Of a DNA stretch of 64,000 nucleotides, positions 24,711 through 35,006 are shown in pieces. Position 1 is the first letter of the stretch, and every line of letters starts with the position of its first letter. The stretch spans positions 2,671,938-2,735,937 of the forward strand of contig JAQFVV010006340.1 of assembly GCA_028023455.1 (NCBI GenBank), in the 5' to 3' direction. This DNA comes from Epiperipatus broadwayi. Its lineage: Eukaryota > Onychophora > Udeonychophora > Euonychophora > Peripatidae. The notes beneath the pieces are model-generated. The model saw only the letters and a list, made by a program, of their open reading frames with translations, had not been told where the DNA came from and searched no databases. Position numbers and translations under genes: made by a program.

Positions 24711-24995
24711 CTAATTATAACTTTTATTAATGAGATTTTTGTTGTTGTACTTTAGATGCCAAATGCTGTATATCGATTCATAAGTCATAACTTTAAGCAA
24801 TGCACATGCTGTGCTGGATTCATCAGTCAGCTTATTTCTATAACTATCTTTTATAAAGTTTATTTCGGAAAATAATGACTCGTAAGCATAAGTTGAAGAG
24901 AAGGTTTTGGGAATGGCATTCCAAGTTCTTCTCATTTCATATTCTGTCTTCTTTTTAATTGTGTCCAATAACCAATCATTTTCAATTGCTTCCAA
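24711..24995 (-). pseudogene. hAT transposase fragment, C-terminal dimerisation region
   Basis: The 94-codon open segment contains FSEINFIKDSYRNKLTDES, matching the conserved late region of hAT transposases in which a Ser-Asn/Ile-Lys-Arg-Leu-Thr-Asp-Glu block precedes the end of the dimerisation domain. It is separated from the catalytic fragment by frame breaks and cannot form a full protein. Confidence 0.75.
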
Positions 24996-25734
24996 GTCCT
25001 TTCTTAAATAAACAAATTTTTGTTTCTATGAAACTAGACTGAAAATCAATTAATTGCATTTCTAAATCTTTGAAATTGAGTCACTCAAAAATTTCTATAT
25101 TGAGTTTATCTAATCCGATTGTATCAGGACATAAAATAAATTTCAATGTTTCTGATAATTTCCTGAAGTCTTGAAAAAAATTCATTGCTTATTGCCTGAA
25201 TCATTGCTGAAAATTCCTGTGTTATTTTTTAACTTGATCTGGTTTTTCATGAGTTTTTATATCCAAGAAGATTTTTTTGTATTTGAGAAATCCCTAAATG
25301 TGTTAGAAATAACATCATGGTTGAAAACTTGCAATTTAACTGCAAACATTTCAATTAAATCAAACATAACAATAACTGTCTTGTTAATACCTTTGCAACT
25401 TAACATTTAATTCACTCAAATGTGAGCATAAGTCAGAGAAAAACATTAATTTGCAAAATCATTCAACATTCAGTAACCAACTATATTTTTCCATAATTTT
25501 TTCATTATGAAAAAAAAGTCTAATTTCATCTAAATAATCCATGAATCTTTGGAGAACTTTTCCATGACTTAACCATCAAACACTGTTGTATATAAATAAA
25601 CCATTATAGATTGAGTTTATTTTATGCAGCAATTCCAAAAAATTTCTTTTATTTAAAGCATACCCAGATATAAAATTCACAACTTTTGTTACAACACTCA
25701 CAATATCTTCCAAAGACTTGAAACTAGTCTTGAC

Positions 25735-26157
25735 TCATAAAACCTGCTGGTGTATAATAAAGTGAAAACCAATAACTGAATGACCAATTTGTTTGGTGAA
25801 TAAATTGAGGAAACCATTTTCCTTTCCAATCATACTACAAGCACCATCAGTAGTAATTGATACAATTTTGTTTAAATCAATTTCTTTTTCTGTAAGTGCA
25901 TTTACAACTGCATTGCAAATATCCACCTCTTTTGTTGTTGTTGCTAACGATGTTATATTAATCAATTCCTCTTTAATATGATTCTCAACACAATAATGAA
26001 TGAAAATTGCTAAACGGGCTGATCTAGTTATAACAGTATTTTCATCAAGAGAGAGAGACACAAAGTCAGAAGAATTTATATCCATTTTTTGCTGATAAGT
26101 TATATTTTTAGCCATGTCCAGAATTCTGTCTTTTATCATGTTCCAAGCCAAAGGCAA
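25735..26157 (-). pseudogene. hAT transposase fragment, catalytic core
   Basis: The 140-codon segment carries SLSLDENTVITRSARLAIFI near residues 32-51 (first catalytic Asp of the RNase H-like fold in the SLDE context), the VSITTDGACSMIGKENGF block (second Asp region) and HSVIGFHFIIHQQ at the end. The order matches GTF2IRD2-like hAT transposases. The upstream N-terminal part and downstream region are in other frames, so the gene is inactive. Confidence 0.85.
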
Positions 26158-26343
26158 AGCCTTTATTCTCTGAATAATATTTTCCTCGTTTTCAAAGTCT
26201 TCAAAGAGAATGTGCGCATTTCAACTATGTTTCCTTCACATATTCCCCATCACTAAAAGGTTTTCCGCGTTTAGCAATGTGGGTTGTAAGATGTTCATTA
26301 ATTTTCGATAACAAGAAATATAATTGGATTAAAAAACTAGAAG

Positions 26344-26589
26344 ATGATTGTAATAAATACTATTATCAATGTATAAAATATCTGCCAAAAAAAAAAAAAA
26401 ACAAATTGAAAAAAGATGGGGTGGATTTTTAACTACTGTATGTAAAATATGGAATAGTGTTTCTTATTTAAAAAGTGTTTGTTAGTTATCTTGTAAGATA
26501 GAAAAAAAGGGGGAAATGTTTTTTTGTTAATATGTAAATATCTGTTGTTTTTTTTATTTTTCTGTTAATAAAGTTATTTTACTTTTAAA
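26344..26589 (+). mobile_element. Small retro-insert inside the hAT element
   Basis: About 246 bases with AATAAAG near the 3' end and an A-run tail are flanked by a 12-base direct repeat AAAAACTAGAAG (26332-26343 and 26590-26601). This is the signature of target-primed reverse transcription of a 5'-truncated transcript or SINE. The source family was not recognised. Confidence 0.65.
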
Positions 26590-26754
26590 AAAAACTAGAA
26601 GCGTTTATATTTTCCTGAAGGTTTGCGATAATGGTGTTCTGGTTATATTTTTTATTGGACTATTTCCATCATCTAATATGCATATTGAATGACTTTAAAA
26701 AAAATTAACTTTATTTAAAGTAATTCTGCGAAGTTTTTATTTATATGTAAATTG

Positions 26755-26800
<46 letters not shown>

Positions 26801-26988
26801 CGATGATTTATATATGATAGCATTATTTTAATAATTGCCAACAACTAGTAAGTTAACAGGTCTAACCTATTTGATGTGCTATTACTAACAGTTTAATGTA
26901 TTTGGAATATTTAAATAAAGTTATTTTTTTCTAAAGACATTCAATACGCATATTAGATGATGATAAATAGTCCAATATAAAAATGCAA

Positions 26989-27198
26989 CTAGAAGTGGTT
27001 ATATTTGATAAATTTTATTAGGGATGCTGAGTGCATATTCTTTTTAACTGCCTGCACAATAAATTCCTTTTGATCTTCCTTGCGTTTCTCAAGGAGCAGC
27101 ATATGATTTGTCTCATAATGCTGTTTTATTGAGAATGTCCTGCATACAACTGTCCTGGAATATAAAACGCACACCGCTTTATTTCCTTTATTAATCAT
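26989..27198 (-). pseudogene. hAT transposase fragment, N-terminal zinc-finger region
   Basis: The 69-codon segment contains CVLYSRTVVCRTFSIKQHYE followed by TNH, the degenerate Cys..His region at the N-terminus of GTF2IRD2-like hAT transposases (normally C..C..H..H; the first Cys pair is altered), then a KRKEDQKEF basic helix. It is the 5' end of the broken transposase gene. Confidence 0.6.
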
Positions 27199-27973
27199 CC
27201 CATACTCTTTAGTCCACCAACTTTGGAATTATCCACTGCTTGTTTTTAATAGTAGTTTTTGTTTTTTTTATTTTCATTAGCCATGTTGGACAAAAACAGA
27301 AGAACTTTACGAAAATTGATAACGAAAATATTTCTTTAAATATTTCAAAAATCTTAGCTTTAAATGTATGTTTAAATTAATTACCTTTAAAATTCAGCTA
27401 CAAGGCAATATTATTATGCAGTGCACAGGCACAATATTATTATTCTTGTCACAATCAAATTTCAAACTCAACTGGGTTACTCTGCACGTACTCTGTCTGT
27501 ATCGACATGTCCCAACTCGTGTCATATCGCAAACTATAGTCAGGACAAAAAATAAGCAATTAATAGCCACAAAGCTGAGAGATTATTATAAATATAAAAC
27601 TTATGAAAGAATAATCCGGTGCACAAGAATTAATAACAAAAATTGGAGCAACTTAATTAAATTACGGACAAAATACCAATTAAAAAAAACTTCTGTCGCA
27701 TCATTTTCTGCGAATGTGTTCTTTGTCTGCTGGCATTTCTTCCTCTTTGAATATAAAGTTCCTATCATATCACAATTACATCGTTACTATTCGGAAATTT
27801 TTGTTTGGCCATTTATTCAAGTTTAGTGTTCTATGGCTAGATAGTGCCTTAAATTTTTGAAATCTTGCATTTTTCATTGTAAAATGATAATACAATTTGA
27901 AAATCGATAACGTGCCAGAAAAATTTACATACGTGCCAACTGTGACACGCATGCCATAGGTTCGCCACTGCTG

Positions 27974-27981
27974 CTATAAGA
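27974..27981. repeat. hAT target-site duplication, right
   Basis: CTATAAGA, identical to 24498-24505. Confidence 0.9.
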
Positions 27982-28179
27982 TATAGAATAGTAAATAGAA
28001 AAAATGTGATGGAGATAGTAGATAATAAATATATTAATGAGGAGAGGAGGAATAATAATTGGGTAAATGAAATAGAATGTAAAATATGTAAAGATAAAAG
28101 AAATAAAAATAAGTATGTGGGCAAAACAAAAAATTCTATATATTCTAGATTGGTACATCATAAATACAATAAAAGGTCA

Positions 28180-28243
<64 letters not shown>

Positions 28244-29060
28244 TTTATGGAAACAGATCATAATATTGGGAAAAAGAGCATTACAATAATTAGTTATACA
28301 GATAAAATAAGGGATAGAAAAATAAAAGAAGCAATATTCATAAAGAAAATTAAACCAAATCTTAATAAAAATGGGGGAAGGGTAAAAACACTAATAGGAT
28401 AAAAGAAATAATAGTATAAGAAAAAAGGAAATTTTTTGGGGTGTGATAGAAATAGTTTAAAAAAAAACAGAAAAGAAATATTAATAGTTATAAAAATAGT
28501 TAATTGAGGGAGGTGTAGAATAGGAATATTAAAGAGAGCTTAACAGAAAATTGAATTACTAGAGTAAGGTGGAGGATTGAGAAGCTTAAAAGAATAGAAT
28601 AAGATAAAATTTTATATGGACTAATTAAGAAAGTAAAATAAATGGAAATAAGTGTTTAGTTAGAATAAAAGATAAAGAAAGATTATATTGATAGTGCTTA
28701 AAAAATTTCGGAGTAGTGTAATTTAAATTACTTTATAATGTAAATATTACATGTATTAAATTCATATGTATATATGTTATAGAAAAAGAGGATAGAAAAG
28801 ATTTTAAAGGAATAAAAAATAGGATGGTAAATATATTAAATATATTATATGAATTGAAAAGTTTTAGGAAATATTTTTATAAAAAAAATTTTTAAATTTA
28901 AAAGTTTGATAGGAATTTAATAATTTTATATAAAATGATTAATGTGTTTTAATGGTTGTATTTTTATGTGTGTTCAAATTTTGTAGATCTGATGAAGATT
29001 GCATCATATAGTTGAAACTGTAATCAATAATAAAAGATTTTTTTGCTGAAAAGTGTAAGA
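27982..29060 (+). pseudogene. Penelope-like element 3' end with a TA repeat inside the endonuclease
   Basis: In the plus frame from about 28050, ECKICKDKRNKNKYVGKTKN and SIYSRLVHHKYNKRSP represent the GIY-YIG endonuclease core with its Cys pair. The frame continues through a (TA)n tract (about 28181-28240) translated as Ile-Tyr repeats and resumes as RKIKEAIFIKKIKPNLNKNG up to 28402, the conserved helix near the PLE C-terminus. The tail ends near 29040 with a hammerhead-like CTGATGA...GAAAC motif (28990-29018). The reverse transcriptase part is missing. It directly abuts the hAT insertion and the 3' end of the opposite-strand LINE. Confidence 0.8.
28990..29018 (+). ncRNA. Degenerate hammerhead-like motif in PLE tail
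   Basis: CTGATGA is followed 18 bases later by GAAAC and GTA, the order of a type I hammerhead core. However, the intervening stem II does not pair convincingly and stem I is only about 3 bp. Hammerheads are known in Penelope-like elements; this copy is probably inactive. Confidence 0.35.
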
Positions 29061-29179
29061 TTTTTGAAATTCAGTATTATATATGAAGACAGCAAAAACA
29101 AAAGAGGAAGAAAAGAATTTAGAAGGACTATATAATATAATATGAAAGACCAAAAATATTTGCATTTGATTGCTATTAC

Positions 29180-29730
29180 AGCTCAATAAGTGTTGAATTT
29201 CTTTTTTAAAGCTATTATTTGACAAATGAAAGATAGCAATGATCTTAAAATATTTATTATTAAAATGTGGCAATCTAACCAATGTAGATCCTTTCAAACA
29301 GTCTGAATGAAAATGAGGTATATAAAAATTTTCAGTATTTTTACCATTCAACATGGGAATTCTATATTGTATTTTCATCTTCAACTTAGAACTATCTATT
29401 TCCCCTTTCACTATCTTTTGCAATATTAACATGTCACTAACAAGTCTATGATTAAACAACCTATTACATAAATTTTCTGATTTATTTTTAAGCAGTATTA
29501 ATTTTTGAAATTTATGTTCATCACTTTGAATCATATTAATTTGTAAAATAGTATATACATTCCATATAATAGATCCATAATGGATGTACTGGAATCACTA
29601 ACATTGTAAATAACATTAATACATTATTTAAATCAAAATTATTACTTATTGTCAAAGTGGGATTTAATACTTTATCCACTTTTGTTACACTATATGAAAT
29701 ATGTTCTATAAATGATCCATTAGCAGAGAA
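29180..29730 (-). pseudogene. LINE reverse transcriptase C-terminal region
   Basis: Open segments contain ANGSFIEHISYSVTKVDKVL, the block after the reverse transcriptase DLG motif, then LCNRLFNHRLVSDMLILQKI and a C-terminal NNSFKKEIQHLL helix. This is the usual succession at the end of Jockey/CR1-type polymerases (arginine-rich YxxRL block, then the SFKxxL end). The ORF split at about 29535 is a frame break. Confidence 0.65.
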
Positions 29731-31147
29731 GGTGCTTTTCTCAAGAACTGGATGAGCCACCAGGTGGCACTGCAAAACCACCAAGAAGCCTGCAATTCAT
29801 AATTTTTTTTTAAATATTTGCTAAAAATCGCTTAATTTTAGAAATGGTAACCCCAGCCGCACGAGACAAATTGGTCAAAATTGCTGAAATTGAAATGTAA
29901 AAAAAAAAATAACTAAAAATCACTTAATTTTAGAAATGGTACCCCCCCCCCCCGCCGCACGACAAATCGGTCAAAAGTGCTGAAATTGAAATGTATAATT
30001 GAAAAAAAAAAAACTATAACAAAAGCCTACCAAATTAAACAAAAACATACTAAATGTCAAAGCGTTTTAAAAAAGAATCACTCTTCAGTTATCTAACTAA
30101 CAGGTAATAATTCAAACCTCGTAGTAACCTGTAATAGCATATTAGTTTATATCAAAAATTATTGCAAATAAAAAATCGCACATATATAAAATCAACAAAA
30201 CAGAAATAAAATAATCAGAATAGAAAATAGCAATTTAAATCAAAAGTTGATTATAACATCTGAGGCAAATAATGTTTATAAATCCCCCTCCCCTCCCGCA
30301 CGAAGGGTTCAATGAAAAATAAGCAAAGTGCAAATTATGAATGCTATTTTTAAAATTTTATGAAATAAATGAGAAGAAAAAAATATAATAAAAGCCTACG
30401 ACATTAAACAAAAACATAAATCTCAAAGCGAATTAAAAAATAAAAGTATTTATAAAATGTAAAAATAACAGCAAGAAAAATTGCGGGAAATGTCTTAAAA
30501 AAGAATCGGTCTCAGTTATCTAACTAACAAATATAATAATCTTTTATTAATAAAGGTTCTTTTTGAAAGTACATATTAAGTAATCAATGTTCCTATTAAT
30601 CTATAATAGCGTCATTAGAGTTTAAATTCAGTTAATATGTTACTCTATTACTAGTTTATATCAAAATTATTGCAAGTACTCGGATTAAGTCGCACATATA
30701 TAAAATCAACAAAATATACGTAAAATAATCAGAATAGAAAATACAATTTGAAAGTAATTTATCAATTTCCCTGGGGAGTGAGTTCATCTTTCGGCAGGTC
30801 ATTGAATTTTTTCATCCTTACATATATAGATACAGGTATATATGAGCCTGTGTATTTCATCTGTCCTTACAAAATGAAACTTGGGCATTGTAGATCGCTC
30901 CATTAGTGACAAAATATGTATATATATATATTATATTTTTCCCGTCTATTGATCACGTTTTCTTTCACTTAAAGTTTTTTATTTTTAAAATAACTTACGC
31001 ACAATTTAGAAACTGAAAAAATAGCTAAACATTTTTGGTACTATATGTAGTATAACGAAATTTCCAGAACTCGGGTCACGTGACGGATTGATGTTGCAAG
31101 TTTTATCGCGGGAAATTGATCTCTACGTTTTTAAAATCAATAAGTGT

Positions 31148-31425
31148 ATTTTTTTTTACAAAAGCACCCTATTTTTTTAAAAAATGGAAAATGATACTTT
31201 TTTTCGTTTTAAATTATAAATCAATAATATCAACAAATTAAAAATCCTTTTTTTTCTTTTCAAAAACTTTATTTTCTTATATCAATACTTTTTTTACAAA
31301 AGCACCCTATTTTTTTAAAAAATGGAAAATAACACTTTTTTTCGTTTTAAATTATAAATCAATAATATCAACAAATTAAAAATTCTTTTTTTTCTTTTCA
31401 AAAACTTTATTTTCTTGTATCAATA
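31148..31425 (+). repeat. Two-copy tandem repeat in the foldback centre
   Basis: Units of about 138 bases, each containing ACAAAAGCACCCTATTTTTT and ATAATATCAACAAATTAAAA, lie in tandem. A partial inverted copy occurs at about 31563-31632. Confidence 0.7.
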
Positions 31426-31473
31426 CTAAACATATATTTATAAGTTGTGAGTGGAGGGAGTTTGAAGATGGTA

Positions 31474-31563
31474 AATGTAACAATTTATATAATATAAAAC
31501 TCCAACGTTTCAACTGTTTTTATCTTCTTACAGTTATTTTTGGAGTTTTATATTATATAAAAA
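31474..31563. repeat. Strong inverted repeat inside the foldback element
   Basis: TTTATATAATATAAAACTCC at the left is exactly inverted as GGAGTTTTATATTATATAAA at the right, around a loop of about 45 bases. Confidence 0.65.
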
Positions 31564-32691
31564 TGTTCAGTATTGATATAAGAAAATAAAGTTTTTGAAA
31601 AGGAAAAGGATTTTTAATTTGTTGATATTATTGGAGAACATATATATTTTAAAAGAAAAGGTGATTGTACATTTGCAGTGTTATAATATATGATTATAAA
31701 TCAAATAATATATATATATGCATTTTCTCAAAATATTGATCCATCAAGCTTTCTGGGGTTTCTGATTATTTTATGTATATTTTGTTGATTTTATATATGT
31801 GCGACTTAATCCGAGTACTTGCAATAATTTTGATATAAACTAGTAATAGAGTAACATATTAACTGAATTTAAACTCTAATGACGCTATTATAGATTAATA
31901 GGAACATTGATTACTTAATATGTACTTTCAAAAAAAACCTTTATTAATAAAAGATTATTATATCTGTTAGTTAGATATCTGAGACTGACATTTCCCACAA
32001 TTTTTCGTGCAGTTATTTTTACATTTTATAAATAATTTTTTTTTTTATATCGCTTTGAGATTTAGTATGTTTTTGTCTAATGTCGCAGGCTTTTATTATA
32101 TTTTTTCTTCTCATTTATTTCATAGGATTTTAAACATAGCATTTATAATTTGCACTTTGCTTATTTTTCATTGAACCCTTTGTGCGGGAGGAGAGGGGGA
32201 TTTATAAACATTATTTGCCTCAGATGTTATAATCAACTTTTGTTTTAAATTTCAATTTTCTATTTTGATTATTTTATTTCTGTTTTGTTGATTTTATATA
32301 TGTGCGATTTTTTATTTGCAAAAATTTTTGATATAAACTAATACACTATTATAGGTTACTACGAGGTTTGAATTATTATCTGTAAGTTAGATAACTGAAG
32401 AGTGATTTTTTTTAAAAATTGCTTTGACATTTAATATGTTTTTGTTTAATTTGGTAGGCTGTTATTATAGTTTTTTTTTTCAATTATACATTTCAATTTC
32501 AGCGCTTTTGACCGATTTGTCGTGTGGCGCGGGGGGGGGGTCTACCATTTCTAAAATTAAGTGATTTTTAGCTTTTTTTTTTTTTACATTTTCATTTCAG
32601 CAATTTTGACCGATTGGTCTGGTGTGGTGGGGGGGGGGGGGTACCATTTCTAAAATTAAGCGATTTTTAGCGAATATTTAAAAAAAAAAAT

Positions 32692-32943
32692 TTATGAATT
32701 GCAGGCTACTTGGTGGTTCTGCAGCACTGCCTGGTGGCTCGTCCAGTTCTTGAGAAAAGCACCGAAAAGTAGTCCCAAATCTTTATGACTAATATCTTGG
32801 AGAATATGCTTATGCTTTAATGTGTAATTATATAAACTTTTACCAGATTTCCCAGTAAATGTTACAATTTTACATTTGCTAGCATTTATAATCATACCAT
32901 TTTTAATACACCATCTATAATGAGATATTATTTTATATAGCAT
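32692..32943 (-). pseudogene. LINE reverse transcriptase thumb-region fragment
   Basis: RWCIKNGMIINASKCKIVTF followed later by HKDLGLLF matches the WCxxNxMxxNxxKC...DLG region of Jockey/CR1-type reverse transcriptases. Residues after DLGLLF are encoded by the foldback element end and do not belong to the LINE. Confidence 0.75.
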
Positions 32944-32962
32944 TATGTTTATTTATGTAATA

Positions 32963-33420
32963 GTGATACTAGCAATTAAGCCAATGCACATGCACTTTAA
33001 AGATGAATTATAAATGAATACTCTTAATTTTTTCAGACACTAGATATAGTATTTTAGAAAGAATGGAATGAATCCACCCATTCTTCCAACCCAAACGTTT
33101 ATGTATGGGCAAATCTTAAGTGTGTGGAAATAAGAGTGTGAGATGTTACACGATCACTTTTAAATCCATAAATTGTAAAGATTTTGCAAAGTGTCATTCG
33201 TTCAAACTTAACAAATGTAATTTAAAGTGATCGTGTAACATCTCACACTCTTATTTCCACCCACTTAAGATTTGCCCATACATAAACGTTTGGGATGGAA
33301 AGAATGGGTGGATTAATTCCATTCTTTCTAAAATACTATATCTCATGTATGAAAAAATTGAGTATTCATTTATATAATCTCTTTAAAGTGCATGTGCATT
33401 GGCTTAATCGCTAGTATTAC
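32963..33420. mobile_element. Palindromic MITE with TA target duplication
   Basis: The arms of about 200 bp (32963-33163 and 33226-33420) are inverted copies, beginning GTGATACTAGC and, inverted, GTAATACTAGC. TA occurs at both flanks (32961-32962 and 33421-33422). A unique loop of about 60 bases lies between. It has no coding capacity and is inserted in the LINE. TA duplication points to Tc1/mariner-type mobilisation, but the ends do not match a family I know. Confidence 0.75.
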
Positions 33421-33432
33421 TAATGCACCATC

Positions 33433-34470
33433 TATGTAAACATTCTAACATATTTTGCAATTCCAAAGATTTGATGAACTATAAATCATTTTAAATATTT
33501 TTATATCACCAGCATTGCAAAGAAAATTCTTACTATTTATAAAACAATGCAAATCTGAAGTAATTATTGCAAATAAATAAGGACTTAATATAATACCTTG
33601 TGGCACTCCACAAATAAGATAAATATAATTTGACCATTCATTATTAAAGAAAATATAATGAGGCCTATTAAATAAACAAGATTTAAAAAGTTCAATCAAA
33701 TGTTTAGATAATACATAAGTGGCTAACTTTAATAACAAATCCCCATGACTCATTCCATCAAAGGCTTTACTTAAATCCACATATATAACATCTAATTGTT
33801 TTTGCTGATCAAAATTTTGTGCTATTATATCATTTATTGTAATTAAATTTGTATTTATTGACTCTTCTGGTATAAATACATGATTATAATTAGGAAGCCA
33901 TTTGAAAATATTATTAGATAAATGCTTAAGGACACATTTATCAAAGATTTTAACTGTAATACAACGTAGATATGTAGGTCGCTAACTCTCAATCTTCCTC
34001 TTAGATGCCATCTTGTGCATTGGTATTATTTTTGTTACTTTTCATAAAGAAGTATAAGTATTAGACTTCAGAGATAAATCAAATAAATACTTCAATACAG
34101 GAGCCAATAATTGTCCACCCTCTTTGTAAATAACTAAAGGTATGTCGTCTATTCCTACACTTTTTTATTTTTAAGTGGACCAATAGATGAAAGAATTAAC
34201 TCTATAGATATTTGATTAAAATTTAAAGTTTCATTATTAACATTAATTGATGTCTCATAACTAAAATTAGCATTACTATTACTATAAGTACCATCTTCCA
34301 CATTTCAATTGAATAAAGATGCAAAGTCATTCATTACAATTCATACATTTCCATTTTCTAAGGTATTTCTTTTTGGCATAAGGAATTTAATACATCCACA
34401 AAAATCTTTTAGATTTATTACCAAATTACTTTCAGTTCTCTTTAAATAATTCTGAAAATCCGTTTTTAAA
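33433..34470 (-). pseudogene. LINE reverse transcriptase core
   Basis: The best-preserved part (33445-33780) starts with MDLSKAFDGMSHGDLLLKL (the catalytic Asp block A), continues through LFKSCLFNRPHYIFF, ICGVPQGIILSPYLFAI (block B) and ends with NAGDIKIFKMI, where the catalytic FADD/YADD motif has lost its first Asp-containing context. The upstream part to about 34470 is stop-ridden but includes blocks consistent with the N-terminal fingers. Loss of the catalytic motif shows inactivity. Confidence 0.85.
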
Positions 34471-34589
34471 TAATTTTTGTAAATTACCTATATATCCTAA
34501 AATTATGACAGTCACATAAAGAGAAAGTAATTTTAAAATCTTTATAGTAATAAAGATGTATTAATAAAAAACAGAAATGATAAATATCA

Positions 34590-35006
34590 GACATTATTTA
34601 GATCAATTATTTTTAAAAAATTGTTCCAAATAGACGGTAATTTGCAGGTATAATCATTTTTGTTGATACAATCGGGCTTTTTAATGATCTCAATCACTTC
34701 TCTGATCTTAATTGGAGAGTTATACATGTGGATATTATTTTCAAGCTAGAAAAGCCAATACTATGACCTATATCCATAGTATGTACAAATAGTGCTGCTG
34801 CTAATGGTTTTTTTTTCACTGTTTAAATATATTAATCACTTTTAGTATTGATGTGATTATTGTTGATGCTTATATAGGAAGCTTTACAAATGCTGCATGC
34901 AATTGTATAAATTTCATGGGCTTCAGGAGGGATTGAGTCTTCTGTCTTGAATTGAATGCTCATTGCCTTCATATTGTAATGTTTTAGAAAAAAGAAGACA
35001 ACATAT
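34590..35006 (-). pseudogene. Penelope-like element 3' end (left arm of a split palindrome)
   Basis: On the minus strand an EIYTIACSICKASYI segment (near 34860-34915) matches the GIY-YIG entry with its Cys pair. It is followed by a TMDIGHSI block and a terminal block with REVIEIIKKPDCINKND (near 34650-34710). It is homologous, in inverted orientation, to 41011-41400 on the other side of the LTR element. Confidence 0.7.

Larger units (their letters stand above)
24506..27973 (-). mobile_element. hAT DNA transposon with decayed transposase
   Basis: The ends are imperfect terminal inverted repeats (CATCGGTGGCGAACC at the left; inverse CAGCAGTGGCGAACC at the right), bounded by a perfect 8-bp target duplication CTATAAGA, the size diagnostic of hAT elements. 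The length is 3468 bp. The transposase is on the minus strand and resembles the GTF2IRD2/ZBED-type hAT proteins common in animals, but is broken by stops and frameshifts. A small retro-insert (26344-26589) and TA repeats (about 26759-26795) lie within it. Confidence 0.92.
29731..32763. mobile_element. Large foldback DNA element with 3-bp target duplication
   Basis: The ends are inverted repeats beginning GGTGCTTTTCTCAAGAACTG. The arms run inward for over 1 kb each (for example the block with GCGTCATTAGAGTTTAAATT near 30610 and its inverse near 31875). GAA occurs on each side (29728-29730 and 32764-32766), and the interrupted LINE frame confirms a 3-bp duplication. No transposase ORF exists. 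The arms contain G/C runs and internal sub-repeats; the centre holds a two-copy tandem (about 31148-31425). The superfamily is not determined; 3-bp duplications fit only a few DNA transposon groups. Confidence 0.85.
29180..34470 (-). mobile_element. Jockey/CR1-like LINE, interrupted by two insertions
   Basis: Minus-strand fragments in order are: reverse transcriptase N-terminal half and core (34470-33433), a 458-bp palindrome (33420-32963), thumb region (32943-32764), a 3.0-kb foldback element (32763-29731) and the C-terminal region (29730-29180). The reading frame across the foldback insertion continues from DLGLLF to SANGSFIEHI, showing the element was one unit. Stops and frame breaks make it inactive. 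A repeated RWCI block on both sides of the palindrome suggests an extra duplication or junction of two copies there. Confidence 0.78.

Noticed and set aside
27368-27826. 152-codon plus-strand ORF inside the hAT element
   Set aside because: It lies opposite the transposase strand near the element's end, has no recognisable domain and no partner frame; it is probably chance within the 5' non-coding end of the transposon.
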